This document shows, piece after piece, positions 1 to 9,483 of a stretch of DNA of 50,000 nt. Position 1 is the stretch's first letter; each line of letters begins with the position of its first letter. This DNA is from Apostichopus japonicus (taxonomy: Eukaryota > Echinodermata > Holothuroidea > Aspidochirotida > Stichopodidae): contig NC_092575.1 of the NCBI RefSeq assembly GCF_037975245.1, positions 4,095,001 to 4,145,000 of the forward strand, in the 5' to 3' direction. Below the pieces are notes generated by a model, which ran no database searches, was not told where the DNA came from, and was given only the letters and a program-made list of their open reading frames with translations. Position numbers and translations under genes: made by a program.

Positions 1-397
1 ACATGCGCATGTGTGAGGTCCTGAAGACATAATTAAAGTGGTTTGTCTTGCCATCCTTGTTCAAATTTCATAGAAATGTATTCTTGTAGACCTAGCAAAA
101 TATTTAAACTGACACAGTCCCATTGGAAGTGTGTCACGGGCGGCATTAAAAGTCATTGGTGGTTTAACATGCTGGCGTATGACGACTTTTGGCCAAATTT
201 GCGCTAAGCTCAATATACGAACTCGGATCTGGGCTGTGCCTAATTAGTTAGTTATTTAAGTTATTAATAATGGCGTATGGGGAAATGCACCATTTTGTGG
301 TATGACTCCCAGGACGGCAAGTCGAGAAACTCACATGCAGTCGCGGCGGATAGCTTCCTTCGCCTTATTATGTCCGGGACATTTTGGAACATCGTTC
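1..397. other. Intergenic, nothing recognised
   Basis: I see no gene, RNA or repeat structure that I can support here. The short reading frame beginning near 277 runs straight into the MITE at 406 and has no coding character. Confidence 0.5.
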
Positions 398-405
398 CTA
401 TAGGC

Positions 406-775
406 GAGGGGTGGGCAACCTACGGCCCGCGGGCCACATGCGGCCCGCCAGTGATTTTTTTGCGGCCCGTGAGATGTCTCAAGAAAAAGAAAAAAAATCA
501 ATATATTTTACATCATCGCAAAAAAACGAACTAGCTGCTTAGAATTTATCTGCACTAATGATGCTGTCAGATAGGTCTATTATCACCATTAATTATCAAT
601 TGGACTATATTGACAGTATGTTTTTGTGAATACAGATTAGTACACACACCTATTCTTTGAACGTCCTCGGAAGCAACGGTTTGAAATCAACAGCAGGTCG
701 TTGGTTAGGTGCGGCCCTGTCAATCTTTTACTCCTCAAATCTGGCCCACTCATTCAAAAAGGTTGCCCACCCCTG
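406..775. mobile_element. hAT-type non-autonomous DNA transposon (MITE)
   Basis: The left end reads GAGGGGTGGGCAACC and the right end GGTTGCCCACCCCTG, an inverted repeat. Just inside the left end lies a CGGCCCGCGGGCC palindromic block, and GCGGCCC recurs near the right end. An identical 8 bp direct repeat, CTATAGGC, flanks it at 398-405 and 776-783. Eight-base target duplications plus a CAGGGGTGGGCAA-like terminus are hallmarks of hAT elements; the first base here is G rather than the usual C. At 370 bp with no reading frame it must be mobilised in trans by a hAT transposase. The clean duplication suggests a fairly recent insertion. Confidence 0.9.
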
Positions 776-783
776 CTATAGGC

Positions 784-1030
784 CTATATCTGAGTCCCTG
801 GGGTCATTCCTTTACCGACTTGGTGCAATATAATGTGCTCATTTCGAAGTAAATTCATTCGCAGATTGGTAGTTGTCATGGGTTTGAACAAATGAGGGGT
901 ATTCTATCCTGAAACATAGGCAAAATGGGGCTGGGGTTCCACTTCGCCACATCATTTGTCACCTTGCACTGGGTTCTAATGTTAATGTCAATTGGAATCA
1001 CTAATAAAAGAAATAATCCACCAAAAATGA
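784..1030. other. Intergenic stretch between MITE and LINE 3' end
   Basis: No coding or structural signal is supported here. The 3' non-coding tail of the adjacent reverse-strand LINE may reach into its right edge near 1030. Confidence 0.4.
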
Positions 1031-1044
1031 AGGTCGCATGAACT

Positions 1045-2480
1045 TTATTGCAGATTTCCTGAGTGACGAATTTGTATTTTTCTCCCGAAATCACGCAAGT
1101 GCCATCTCCAGCGAAATGGCAGGTATTCAAATCTGAAATTTGAAAAGCTCATTGAAAGCTTAATTGCAAGGGGTATGAAAGAATCTCTGTATCTATTGGT
1201 TTTGAGACACGGAAGTCTCAACCTGCCACTGCCTCTGGACATCTGACTACTATGAAGTAGCTCATAGAGGGGGTGGGTATGGTCCTTCCATACCGCGACT
1301 AGTTTGGACTCGAGCCTGGCTGTGGTAAACTGAGTCAATGGAAGGCAAGGGTTCCCCGACTACTCTCTCCGCTTTCGTAATGATGCTGTTAATACGGTCT
1401 TTTTCATGTTTGTTGACATTCCCATCCCAGCAAATCAAGCAATAACGCCAAACCCCGCTTATAAGACATTTCAATGATGTCATGACGAACATCAAAATTC
1501 GACATCTTACGGAGGCAGTATAATCTAGAATTCAACTTTTTAACCAATATATCAATATGATCTCCCCATGCCAAGTGATCATTCAGCACTACCCCAAGAT
1601 ACGTATATGACGTAACACGATCAACTACACTTCCTTTGACAACAACAGGGGTTGGAGGATTAGTACTGCGACGTAAATCTATAATCATTCTTTGGTCTTA
1701 GCAACATTTAGATGGAGGAAGTTAAGATCACAGTAGTTCACAAAAGACTGAATTTGACGTAAGTAAGCTTCATCACCATTACCATTGACTAAGCCAATCA
1801 TGGCAGTATCGTCAGCAAACTTGATGAGTAAGCACCCTTGTTCTGATGACCTGGCATCGTACGTGTAAAGTGTGAATAGGAACGGTGCTAGAACTGTTCC
1901 CTGGGGTGCCCCTGTATTTGAAAAAATAACATCGGAGAGGCACGAATGGCTGAGTTTCACCAACTGAGTTCTGTTAGTAAAATAGTTCAAAATCCAGTGA
2001 ATAAAACCACCGGAAACGTCCATATTCATAAGTTTACTGACTAAAATATGTGGTTGGATAGTGTTGAATGCAGACGAAAAGTCGAAAAATGTCACACCGG
2101 CAAAATGTCCTCGGCAAGAATGTTCTAAATGAGAATATAGTTTTTGAAGGATCAAAAGAATGGCATCTTCACAACTTCGATCTGATTGGTATGCAAACTG
2201 GAAAGGATCTAAGAATGGAGTTACGAATTGTCTAAAACGTTCTAAAAATATACGTTCACAAACTTTCATTGGCACAGCAGTGAGGGCAACAGGACGTAAG
2301 TCATTCAAACATGATATTGCACTGGTTTTAGGTACTGGTATGATACATGGTTGCTCACATAATTTAGGTATAACACGGGTCGTGAAACATTGATTGAAAA
2401 TATGCGTTAAAATGTTCGAAAGTTGTATTACACATTGTTTTAAGACCCGCGGGGAGAGCTTGTCTGGTCCGGCAGAGTAA
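1045..2480 (-). pseudogene. CR1/Jockey-type LINE reverse transcriptase, 5'-truncated relic
   Basis: Read on the reverse strand this is the C-terminal two thirds of a non-LTR retrotransposon reverse transcriptase, which copies element RNA into DNA at a nicked target. It opens abruptly at AGPDKLSPRVLK (near 2478), the start of the palm region. It then shows IIPVPK, a DFSSAFNTIQP motif, the NTGAPQGTVLAP motif and the catalytic FADDTA box near 1800-1820. A one-base deletion at 1685-1688 separates TKE from MIIDLRRS. The thumb and C-terminal part (TYLGVVLNDHLAW, then HPLYELL, then KTNRYRDSFIPLAIKL near 1150-1210) continue in shifted frames. The family is close to the CR1/L2/Rex group of fish and invertebrates, judged by motif. 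The endonuclease and any ORF1 are missing. 5' truncation plus frameshifts mean it is dead. Confidence 0.85.
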
Positions 2481-2487
2481 TGCATTA

Positions 2488-2819
2488 TATAGGACCGATG
2501 TCACAGCTGGCCATGACATCAAATCTTACATAGGGCTAACGAGTGCCGCTTTTAAGCAAAGGCACAGTAACCACAGTATGTCCTTCCGCCATGAGCGTTA
2601 TAAGAAAGAAACATAGCTTTCTAAACATATATGGGACCTGAAGCGCAGGGGTGATCCCTTTGTTATTGAGTGGAACGTACTTAAGCAATCAAATACACGC
2701 ATGCGTAAGTCTGGAGAATGTAACCTTTGCATCGACGAGAAGCTCTGTATCCTCCTGTCTAAAAACCCGCATTTGCTCAATAAGAGATTCGAATTCATCC
2801 CAAAGTGTCGCCACAATAG
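2488..2819 (+). pseudogene. Penelope-like element GIY-YIG endonuclease, C-terminal relic
   Basis: One forward frame encodes a segment with KSYIGLTSAAFKQRHSNH, the YIG half of a GIY-YIG nuclease, followed by SFRHERYKKET, LSKHIWDLKR, IEWNVLKQ, CNLCIDEKLCIL and LLNKRFEFIPKCRH. This arrangement is typical of the C-terminal endonuclease of Penelope-like retroelements, which cuts target DNA to prime reverse transcription. One in-frame TAG lies at 2614-2616 between KKET and LSKH. The frame is interrupted at 2819 by the DNA transposon 2820-4420. Just beyond that element, the same frame resumes at about 4423 with RLKPMNRARKK and a stop near 4459, a plausible native C-terminus. The upstream part is cut off against the CR1-like LINE. 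The reverse transcriptase domain is absent. Confidence 0.75.
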
Positions 2820-4420
2820 CAGGGGCGTATCCAGGATTTTCTTATCCGGGGGGCGCTAATTACTATGTAAGCGGAGCGCCACCATCGGTTGGCGCGCAGC
2901 GTACAAGAAAATTTCTGGTTTTGATACCCCCCAGATCACCGGAAATGGCACTTCTCGGGCTTGAAAATGACCAACCATGCAGATGTACCGTACACTTTTT
3001 GCCTGAGAACCAAGTATTTCCCAATAGTTTTTCTCCCATCCATATCCATTTTGAAGATTGTCACCCGTCACAAATAATGTTCGACCTCATCGCATGTCCT
3101 GTGGATCATTGCTTTTGTAAGTGATTCTACGTCGCGGCCCACAATACCCGTCAGCCCCATTTTTCAAGGTTTTAAGCCCATTATTTGTTCAGAATTTGAA
3201 AATTCACATCTCTCGTGAATAAACTCACTTCAAAACATACCCATAATGTTGCTCAAAATTTCATCTATGGACAACCAATATAGAAAAACCTCCTTGAACC
3301 CCTAACAGACCGGTCAAACTTGCACAAGTAGAGGGAAGTATGATGAAGAATGTTGCTGAGGAAATTTTCGAAAATTCAGACACAGTTAATTTATTGGTCT
3401 AGAAATTTTCATACAACGGCTATTATAAAACTTCGTTGAAGGAAATAAAAAAATAGCAGATATTTCCGAAACCGAACACTACACACAAAGGGGTAGGAGG
3501 CGGGGGGGGGGGGGACGGGCTGCAGCCCCTAATTCGCCATTACTAATGTATTAGAGAGTTTTGACATAATTGAAGCTCAATGCTTTTTCTCCATCTACAT
3601 AAGACATTTCGTTGTTTACACTAGCATCCCGCGGTATACTGCGCAACTTTCACGGACCGTACGGTACACGATGGCATGCGATGTAATAACCGATGCTTGT
3701 TTATATGATATTAACATTACAAAGATGAACGCGCGCTGAGCGAGCAAAAATTGTTGGTTATTTTTTCGGGCAAGTCGTTACAGCCCCCAAATAAAATTGG
3801 GCTTCTACGCCCATGATTACACACATAGACAGTTCTGAGGCTGGAAATTGTACTTCCCAGGCCTTGTAAGTTGCATCTAAGCATTTTCTATTTAGAAATT
3901 ACTAGCGATATCATAAAAAAATATGCTCAAGGGGGGGGGCGGTCGCCCCCTTCCCGAAATGCGTCATGTTCCCTGACGACACGGTCGATTTCGAGACCAG
4001 CTACAGTTGGTTTCATAGCAAAATTCTACAATTAAGGCGTATATACACACACACGCGTTATGATAGACCATATATAGAATATATATAGAGATACATTAGT
4101 GAGAGAGGAAAAATGGAAACGTCAAAAATGGAGTTGTCGGTGTATGGGGTAGGGTGAGGCGCACGCCCCTTCCGAAATTCCTGTGTATATAATCGGGATC
4201 AGCGCTGTAATGATATCACTGTTCCTTTCTCTTCCCGGTGTCTTGGCGTTCTTCTTTTACTCCCTCCTTTTTTCCTTTTTCTCTCTTCCTTCTTTTCTTT
4301 TCCCTTCCTTCCTCTCCTCCTCCTCTTTTTTCCTCCTCTTTTTTCTTCTCTTTTTTTTCTCTCCTCTTTTTCTTACCCGGGGGGCGCGCGCCCCCAACGC
4401 CCCCCCTGGATACGCGCCTG
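2820..4420. mobile_element. hAT-like non-autonomous DNA transposon, 1.6 kb
   Basis: The left end CAGGGGCGTATCCAGGA and the right end TGGATACGCGCCTG form an imperfect inverted repeat. The repeat AATAG occurs immediately before 2820 and immediately after 4420, so a 5 bp target duplication is the best reading. Related hAT families usually make 8 bp, but 5 bp variants are known. About 100 bp near the left end (from roughly 2870, containing GGAGCGCCACCATCG and GCGTACAAGAAAATTT) recur in the element at 46999-48518, so the two belong to related families. The interior holds poly-G runs (3500-3514, 3931-3939), a polypyrimidine block and no transposase. It sits inside the Penelope-like coding frame. 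Confidence 0.75.
4246..4376 (+). repeat. Polypyrimidine (CT-rich) low-complexity tract
   Basis: About 130 bases of nearly uninterrupted C and T near the right end of the transposon at 2820-4420. It creates open frames on both strands (Ser/Phe/Leu-rich forward, Lys/Arg/Glu-rich reverse) that are composition artefacts. Confidence 0.9.
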
Positions 4421-4589
4421 AATAGGCTAAAACCAATGAACCGTGCACGTAAGAAATAGGGTTCGTGTGCTTCATAGGATAATACCCGCGCAGCGAGTAT
4501 TTGTTCAGTGATTTTTACGTGACCCGCCCTGCGGGATCTAAAACGTCATGGCCAAAATACACTACTCAATCATTCCAATAATAAACAAA

Positions 4590-6052
4590 AACTCAAGTCA
4601 AGCGGGACAAAAAAGTAAATAGGCCCACCGATCTGCAGAGACAAACCCCCAACAACCCATTCAAACATTCAAAAAACCACAAAAGGACGACCAGCACGCA
4701 GCGAAACGAAACACCCCTCACCAGCACGCCAGCGTCCGAAAAGGCAGCCCCAGATAAACGGCGAAAATCGCCTTCAACCTTAAAGCGAATGTCACTCTCA
4801 ACCGCCTTCAGGACTGCCTGCCATCTGGCAAATTTTCCCCTAAAAACTAGATCGCATCTATTCCTCCAAATATTTTCCCCCTTCAAAATAGCACAAACAC
4901 AAGTAATACGATGCAACACAGCAACAGAACAAACTGGAGGATCTACCCCATTTAAAACTAAACCCTGTCATACCGACCATGAATGGTCTCCCGTTACACG
5001 GCCGGTCCAGGTCCGGAACCACTCCCACAAACAAAGCAACAATGCCAAAAAACATAAGCAGTGCTCTCTAAGCTGTCACAGGCGGTCCTTGGGCACAGAC
5101 CATCACCCAATCGCCAATGATACCTTTTTAGATTGGTCACCAAGGCACCGTTGCAATTCTCCAGGCAAGATCACGGAGCCTGCAACCATTCAGCCTTGAA
5201 TGCATCGAACGCCATACTTCGGCAGAATGACGTCCCTGTATAAAATTGCATTCAAGGCTCTATCCCGCAAGGAACTGTGAACGAGGGCCGGCCATGAAAG
5301 CAAATGACACGCCCTAATCTGCTTGAGGTACTACTATGCGGTCCTCTGTTGCTAAAGAGCGCCGGGACCCATCGACGCAAGTGCATCCCGGCCCAAAAAC
5401 ATACAAAATATGAAGAAAGCAACCCTGGGTCAGTTACCGCTACAAACAATTGCTTAAATAACAAAGAGCTCAATTTACTACCCAGATGAACCCCCCTAAC
5501 CCCCCTTCTCCAATTTTCGGTACATTACCGCCCATTTGACAATTTCTGTACCACCTGACCAAATGAATGCAAATATCGCTCTCTCCAACCGCACCAGGAG
5601 GCGACGCGGAATTTGGTACACCGCGCCAAAGGATTCGAGCCTGCTCTCAAATACCTCAGCCCTCTCGTTCCAGGTGACATCACAAGGTGCATCGTAGCCG
5701 AACCATATACCATTAATTTTGATATTCTGATCCGACCACGATGCACCGAATGGAGTGACTGTATCTCCAGCTACCAAGGCGAAACCCCTTTGTGTTGTTC
5801 GGATTCAACTTCGGATGTAGCTCTCTCGAAGATAGATAAATCCTGCGAGAGGGCACGAAAGGAGCCCAGACTCGAAACAACACACGTCACGTCATCTGCA
5901 TATTGAACGCATTTCACTTTGGCACCCCCTGGCACAACGAATGAAACAAGTCTCGAGTCCCTTTCCAAAAGACGGGAGAGGGACTCGCTAAACAAAACAT
6001 AAAGTAATGGAGACAGAGGGCACAGAACTATGCGACTTTGATTGACCCTCAC
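4590..6052 (-). pseudogene. Tx1-like LINE ORF2 remnant (copy A)
   Basis: On the reverse strand, from about 6050, the relic begins inside the reverse transcriptase at CPLSPLLYVLF, directly followed by a VQYADDVTCVV catalytic box. It then continues with the C-terminal region: IKINGIWFGYDAPCD (about 5700), RRLLVRLERAIFAFIWSG (about 5560), MHLRRWVPALFS (about 5370) and IWRNRCDLVFRGKFARW (about 4850). The matching segments occur in the forward copies at 40.7-42.8 kb. This is the pattern of the Tx1 clade of L1-type elements. The endonuclease and first half of the RT are missing, and several frameshifts split the rest. It joins directly to ORF1 sequence upstream, so the middle of the element has been deleted. 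Confidence 0.8.
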
Positions 6053-6059
6053 TCTTTGT

Positions 6060-6660
6060 CATAAAGTCATAAGAGGAGGGACAAGCGCGAAAGACATATC
6101 CCTACTTCCCACAGAGTGAGCACGCAACCTCGTTTGGGCAAGCAGTGTTATTATGCCTAAGATGAGGGCAGCGCCCACACTTTTTGTTTGGGCATCCCTT
6201 GGCTTCGTGCCCGGTTACCCCACACCTGAAGCATTTACCGGGCTGACCGGGATAAGGCACGTGAGCTTTATGCCCGGCAATAAAACAGGAAGGAGGGAAA
6301 TTCCTGCTTCAGGTCGATCCGAACCTGTCGGTGCCCGTTCAACACCCCTGGGGCCTGTGCGTAGGAGCACAGTTTGGTAGCCTTAACAGCCCAAAACCGA
6401 CCTAAAACAGTTGCGGCAATTTCCTGACGCACCTCTAGTCCTACGTGGATGAAAGTTACCCATACGGAACGCTCGTATGGAGTAACTGTCAAACCGTCGA
6501 TATTACTCAGCAACATGACACCCTTCTGCCGGGCCACGTCACTGGTAAACCGTAAGTCATACGTGTTACGACCATGGAGAGCCTGTAAAGCATCAAACCT
6601 CTCCAGGAACCGCAGCATTCTTACTTTTTAAATGCTAAAAACTTGCACCAGTGGAACCGC
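6060..6660 (-). pseudogene. Tx1-like LINE ORF1 remnant with CCHC knuckles (copy A)
   Basis: Reverse-strand ORF1 relic, recognised by parallel segments in the copy at 38509-39784: RNTYDLRFTSDVARQKGV, VTPYERSVWVTFIHV, and a frame-shifted CFRCGVTGHEAKGCPNKKC zinc-knuckle run near 6170-6250. ORF1 proteins of this clade bind nucleic acid and package the element RNA. The expected start region (equivalent to MAARRDS in the 38.5 kb copy) lies near 6700 but is degraded and contains a stop. After the knuckles the sequence breaks off (ACPSSYDFMTK) and continues as reverse transcriptase. Confidence 0.75.
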
Positions 6661-6965
6661 TTATTCACCGGTAAGAGTCAACTTAACGATACGGCTATCA
6701 CAGCGCGAAGTTGTGATACCGCAAAGTAGCTAGGCCACGGAAGTGCAACAGACAAACCAAAACAAATGACAGTAAAGTAAGAATGATATGTTATATAGTA
6801 AAAATACAACGCCTGTACCACGCACGCACCTACTAACACAAATTACTACGCCCGCCTGGCGGGAAGCACAGTACAGTATACTATAGATATAAATATATAT
6901 ATATCACAAAGCTGTAGTGTATTAAGAGCGAGACACTTCTGCACTTCACGAAAGCCAACTACCAA
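6661..6965 (-). mobile_element. 5' untranslated region of Tx1-like copy A
   Basis: The reverse strand starts near 6965 with a GGCTTTCG...GTCTCGCTCT block that also begins the copies at about 37570 (reverse) and 40230 (forward). It shares with both the conserved CCCGCCAGGCGGG hairpin-like block (rev-comp near 6850). Conservation of this leader in at least three copies indicates a true 5' end with promoter function, which is inference. Confidence 0.6.
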
Positions 6966-7094
6966 CTCTTATTTTTTCAGTTGTATTTGTTCAGATTTTG
7001 TATTTGTATTTGTTCAGTATTTGTTGTACTTTCCAAGGCATATACTTATATGTAGGCTATAAGAGCATATTCCTGAATCTTTATCATGATATAG

Positions 7095-7098
<4 letters not shown>

Positions 7099-7137
<39 letters not shown>
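7099..7137. repeat. (AT)n microsatellite
   Basis: About 18 uninterrupted AT dinucleotides flanked by imperfect AT-rich sequence. Confidence 0.95.
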
Positions 7138-7144
<7 letters not shown>

Positions 7145-7240
7145 ATCCTCTATATTCCGCGATATATATAGCGATTCAATATATTCCGCTCTGTCCACTG
7201 GACATAGAGCACTCTGCGCCAAGATAGACGCCAACCAACC

Positions 7241-7292
7241 AACTCTCTCTCTCTCTCTCTCCACCTCTCTCTCTCTCTATATATATATATAT
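7241..7292. repeat. (CT)n / (AT)n compound microsatellite
   Basis: Two CT runs separated by CCAC pass directly into an AT run ending at about 7292. Confidence 0.95.
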
Positions 7293-7841
7293 GTACATAT
7301 ATAAATATATCTATCTATATATTGTAAATTAATAAAGATTTCTTTATTCCGTATTCCTGTAATCCAGAGATTATTCAACGCAGATGTAATGAATCGATTC
7401 GTGGTTTATTTTCTGTGATATCTGGTAACTATTTGGTAATCTGGTAACTAAACAAAATAAAAACGTTTGTAATGTAACAACCAGGAAATCGATTAATGAA
7501 TAAGTCAAGTATTGAAGAATAAATACATAAATCCAATCATAGAGAATAAATAATCATGTATGCAACAAATATACAACGTTATATCAATAAAAACACAACT
7601 TTCATAAAATCTTTTGTTTAACACTGGAAAATACTTCTTGCTTCAATACGTTCTTGAAATCTACTGAACTCATATACCGATACATGACCGTTAGGACAAA
7701 ACCAACGAAAACAACTAATTTCAAACATATACTCACGCACGCACACTCGCACAAACACGCACACGCGCAGTAGCACTGCAACTTTACATGACGCACACTT
7801 CGTAACAATACACAAACAACACATCGTGTGAGCGCGTTTAC

Positions 7842-7842
<1 letters not shown>

Positions 7843-7913
<71 letters not shown>

Positions 7914-7990
7914 ATAATAATAATATAACTAATAATAATAACATTAATAATAATGATAATAATAATACTAAAAAAAAATAATAATATATG
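7843..7990. repeat. (TA)n followed by (AAT)n-like microsatellite
   Basis: More than 30 TA units (about 7843-7908) run straight into a degenerate AAT/ATA trinucleotide tract to about 7985. The long Ile-Tyr reading frame it generates on the reverse strand is an artefact. Confidence 0.95.
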
Positions 7991-8064
7991 TGTGTACGCT
8001 CTCATTGACAGTTAAACATACCGATTAACATGCACTGAGGTCCAATAGTACAGTTTTATTCCTA

Positions 8065-8125
8065 CCTTCACCTGATGAGTCCCAAGAGGACGAAACCGGC
8101 CATGAGGTCGAATTTGTCTGGTGAG
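8065..8125 (+). ncRNA. Hammerhead ribozyme motif (type I topology), possibly from a Penelope-like element
   Basis: The self-cleaving core is present in order. CTGATGA lies at 8072-8078. Stem II GTCC (8079-8082) pairs with GGAC (8088-8091) around a five-base loop. GAAA follows at 8092-8095. A short stem III, ACC (8095-8097) with GGT (8106-8108), closes an eight-base loop and is followed by C8109, the expected cleavage position in a GUC context. All core bases match the hammerhead consensus, which is very unlikely by chance. A three-base-pair stem III is the minimal form known from Penelope-like retroelements and retrozymes. Weakness: stem I, which should join bases before 8072 to bases after 8109, pairs poorly (C8071-G8110 and a possible TTC/GAA, then ACC/GGT further out). 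Activity of a single unit is therefore doubtful, and decay or dimer folding is possible. Confidence 0.7.
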
Positions 8126-8349
8126 TGCATAGTCTTTAATAATTTGTATATGTGTATAACCTGCGATATCAGTGCCTTATGGTGTAGTGAAGACTATAAT
8201 TACTCCAGTTTTACAAATTTTGTAAACACAGTTCTTGTTAAATATGTTCAGTCGTGTGACCGTGAAGTACTTCCCAACTGTCATGATAGGCCTATATGTT
8301 TGAACTCCACGTGGATGAAAACCCGGCAGGACAATGAAGTGATTGCTTA

Positions 8350-9400
8350 AAGGCATTGAAGACTCGCCCCGAAAGTGAAGGTTTTTTCTTGTCTCTACAA
8401 AATGCAGACAGTAATGAAACGTGAAGCCTAGTTATCTTTTATCTAGACCTGAGATGTCCATCGCTGCTATATGCACTTTGTTGTGGGTATTGACCGTAGC
8501 TGTATGTATTGACTGTACACTAGTGTCTAATTACCGATGGTAGCAAGCTCTGTGTATTTTCTGGGATAGATGGTCATTGTGTCTAACATTTCTGTTACAA
8601 CTCATTCGAAACTAGGTCAGATTACAGGCACGAGACGTTTCTTGTGCGCGAATCTTCACACCATTTAAGTTGTTTACAACCCATGAGACTATGTTATTTT
8701 CTTGATTGTAAATATTATTTATCTGAAACTAATTTGTGATTTTTTTTCAAGGAAGTTTGATTTTCCTATGAAGAATATGAGTTGCCTTCTATCAAATAAC
8801 ACGTTCAATTTGTTTGAGGTGTATGTACTACTTGTTATTCATTTTGTGTTTTAAATCTGCAACTGTTTATAAAATCACCAAGAACAAAATGCATACATTA
8901 CTATGAAGATACAACTCTTTGAGACTGCACAAATCGACGCCATAGGTAAAATGTCTAGTAAAATAATTTACAGGCGTATAGTCCATAAACAAGTATTACA
9001 CGGTTTCCTAGCAGAATTTTCAGCTATTTTAACCTTTTTTTATGCAGAAAAAGCTGAACCACAGAGGTATGGGACAAACTTCTCAAAGTGTTTAACGGTA
9101 TCACGCCTTCCTCCTACAACTGAGACTCACCTCAGCAAATCAACTTTAGAAATTGCAACTATAGTCAAGATACCGTAAGTTCTGTTTGAGGCATATTTCC
9201 AAACAATGTCAAAAATTGGTCAGAAATAATTCCAAACCATCACTTGTGGCATGGAAGAGATAAATTTGATATTCCAAAGATTATTAATCATTGCTCATGA
9301 TCAGGCTCATCCTTACGTCGCATTATCGTATTGAAAGATCCATAATCTGATGCTGGATGAGTACTGTTTAATCAAAGTTCCCGTTTCCTTTCTTTTCTAG
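8350..9400. other. Intergenic / upstream of Ig gene
   Basis: No supported gene. A 90-codon frame at 8903-9178 ends at a CCGTAAGT donor-like site but has no recognisable domain. The 5' exon of the Ig gene should lie somewhere in or upstream of this stretch. Confidence 0.4.
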
Positions 9401-9427
9401 TTTTATTTTCTATAATCATCACTTCAG

Positions 9428-9483
9428 GTTATCTCCAGTCGTGACGTTGTACCTGAACGTGTTAGTAATCATCAGTCTGGTTG
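9428..9483 (+). CDS. Ig gene, signal-peptide exon
   Basis: After the acceptor CACTTCAG, G9428 would complete a codon begun in an upstream exon. If that exon ended in AT, translation would start as M-LSPVVTLYLNVLVIISLVG, a good signal peptide. The donor is G|GTAAGA at 9483/9484, phase 1. An alternative acceptor (TTTTCTAG, exon from 9401) also gives phase 2. No in-frame ATG exists between 9369 (TAA) and 9483. Confidence 0.6.

Noticed and set aside
2160-2393. Forward 77-codon frame
   Set aside because: It is the antisense of the CR1-like reverse transcriptase, which has clear motifs on the reverse strand.
4183-4475. Overlapping open frames on both strands with Ser/Phe/Leu or Lys/Arg/Glu runs
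   Set aside because: They are produced by the polypyrimidine tract inside a transposon; no domain or start context.
7618-7944. Reverse 108-codon frame with an Ile-Tyr run
   Set aside because: Translation of the (TA)n microsatellite plus random flanking sequence.
8903-9178. First coding exon of the Ig gene (91-codon frame ending at a CCGTAAGT donor)
   Set aside because: Phase would fit, but the peptide has no signal-peptide character and would place the hydrophobic leader inside the protein; kept only as a remark.
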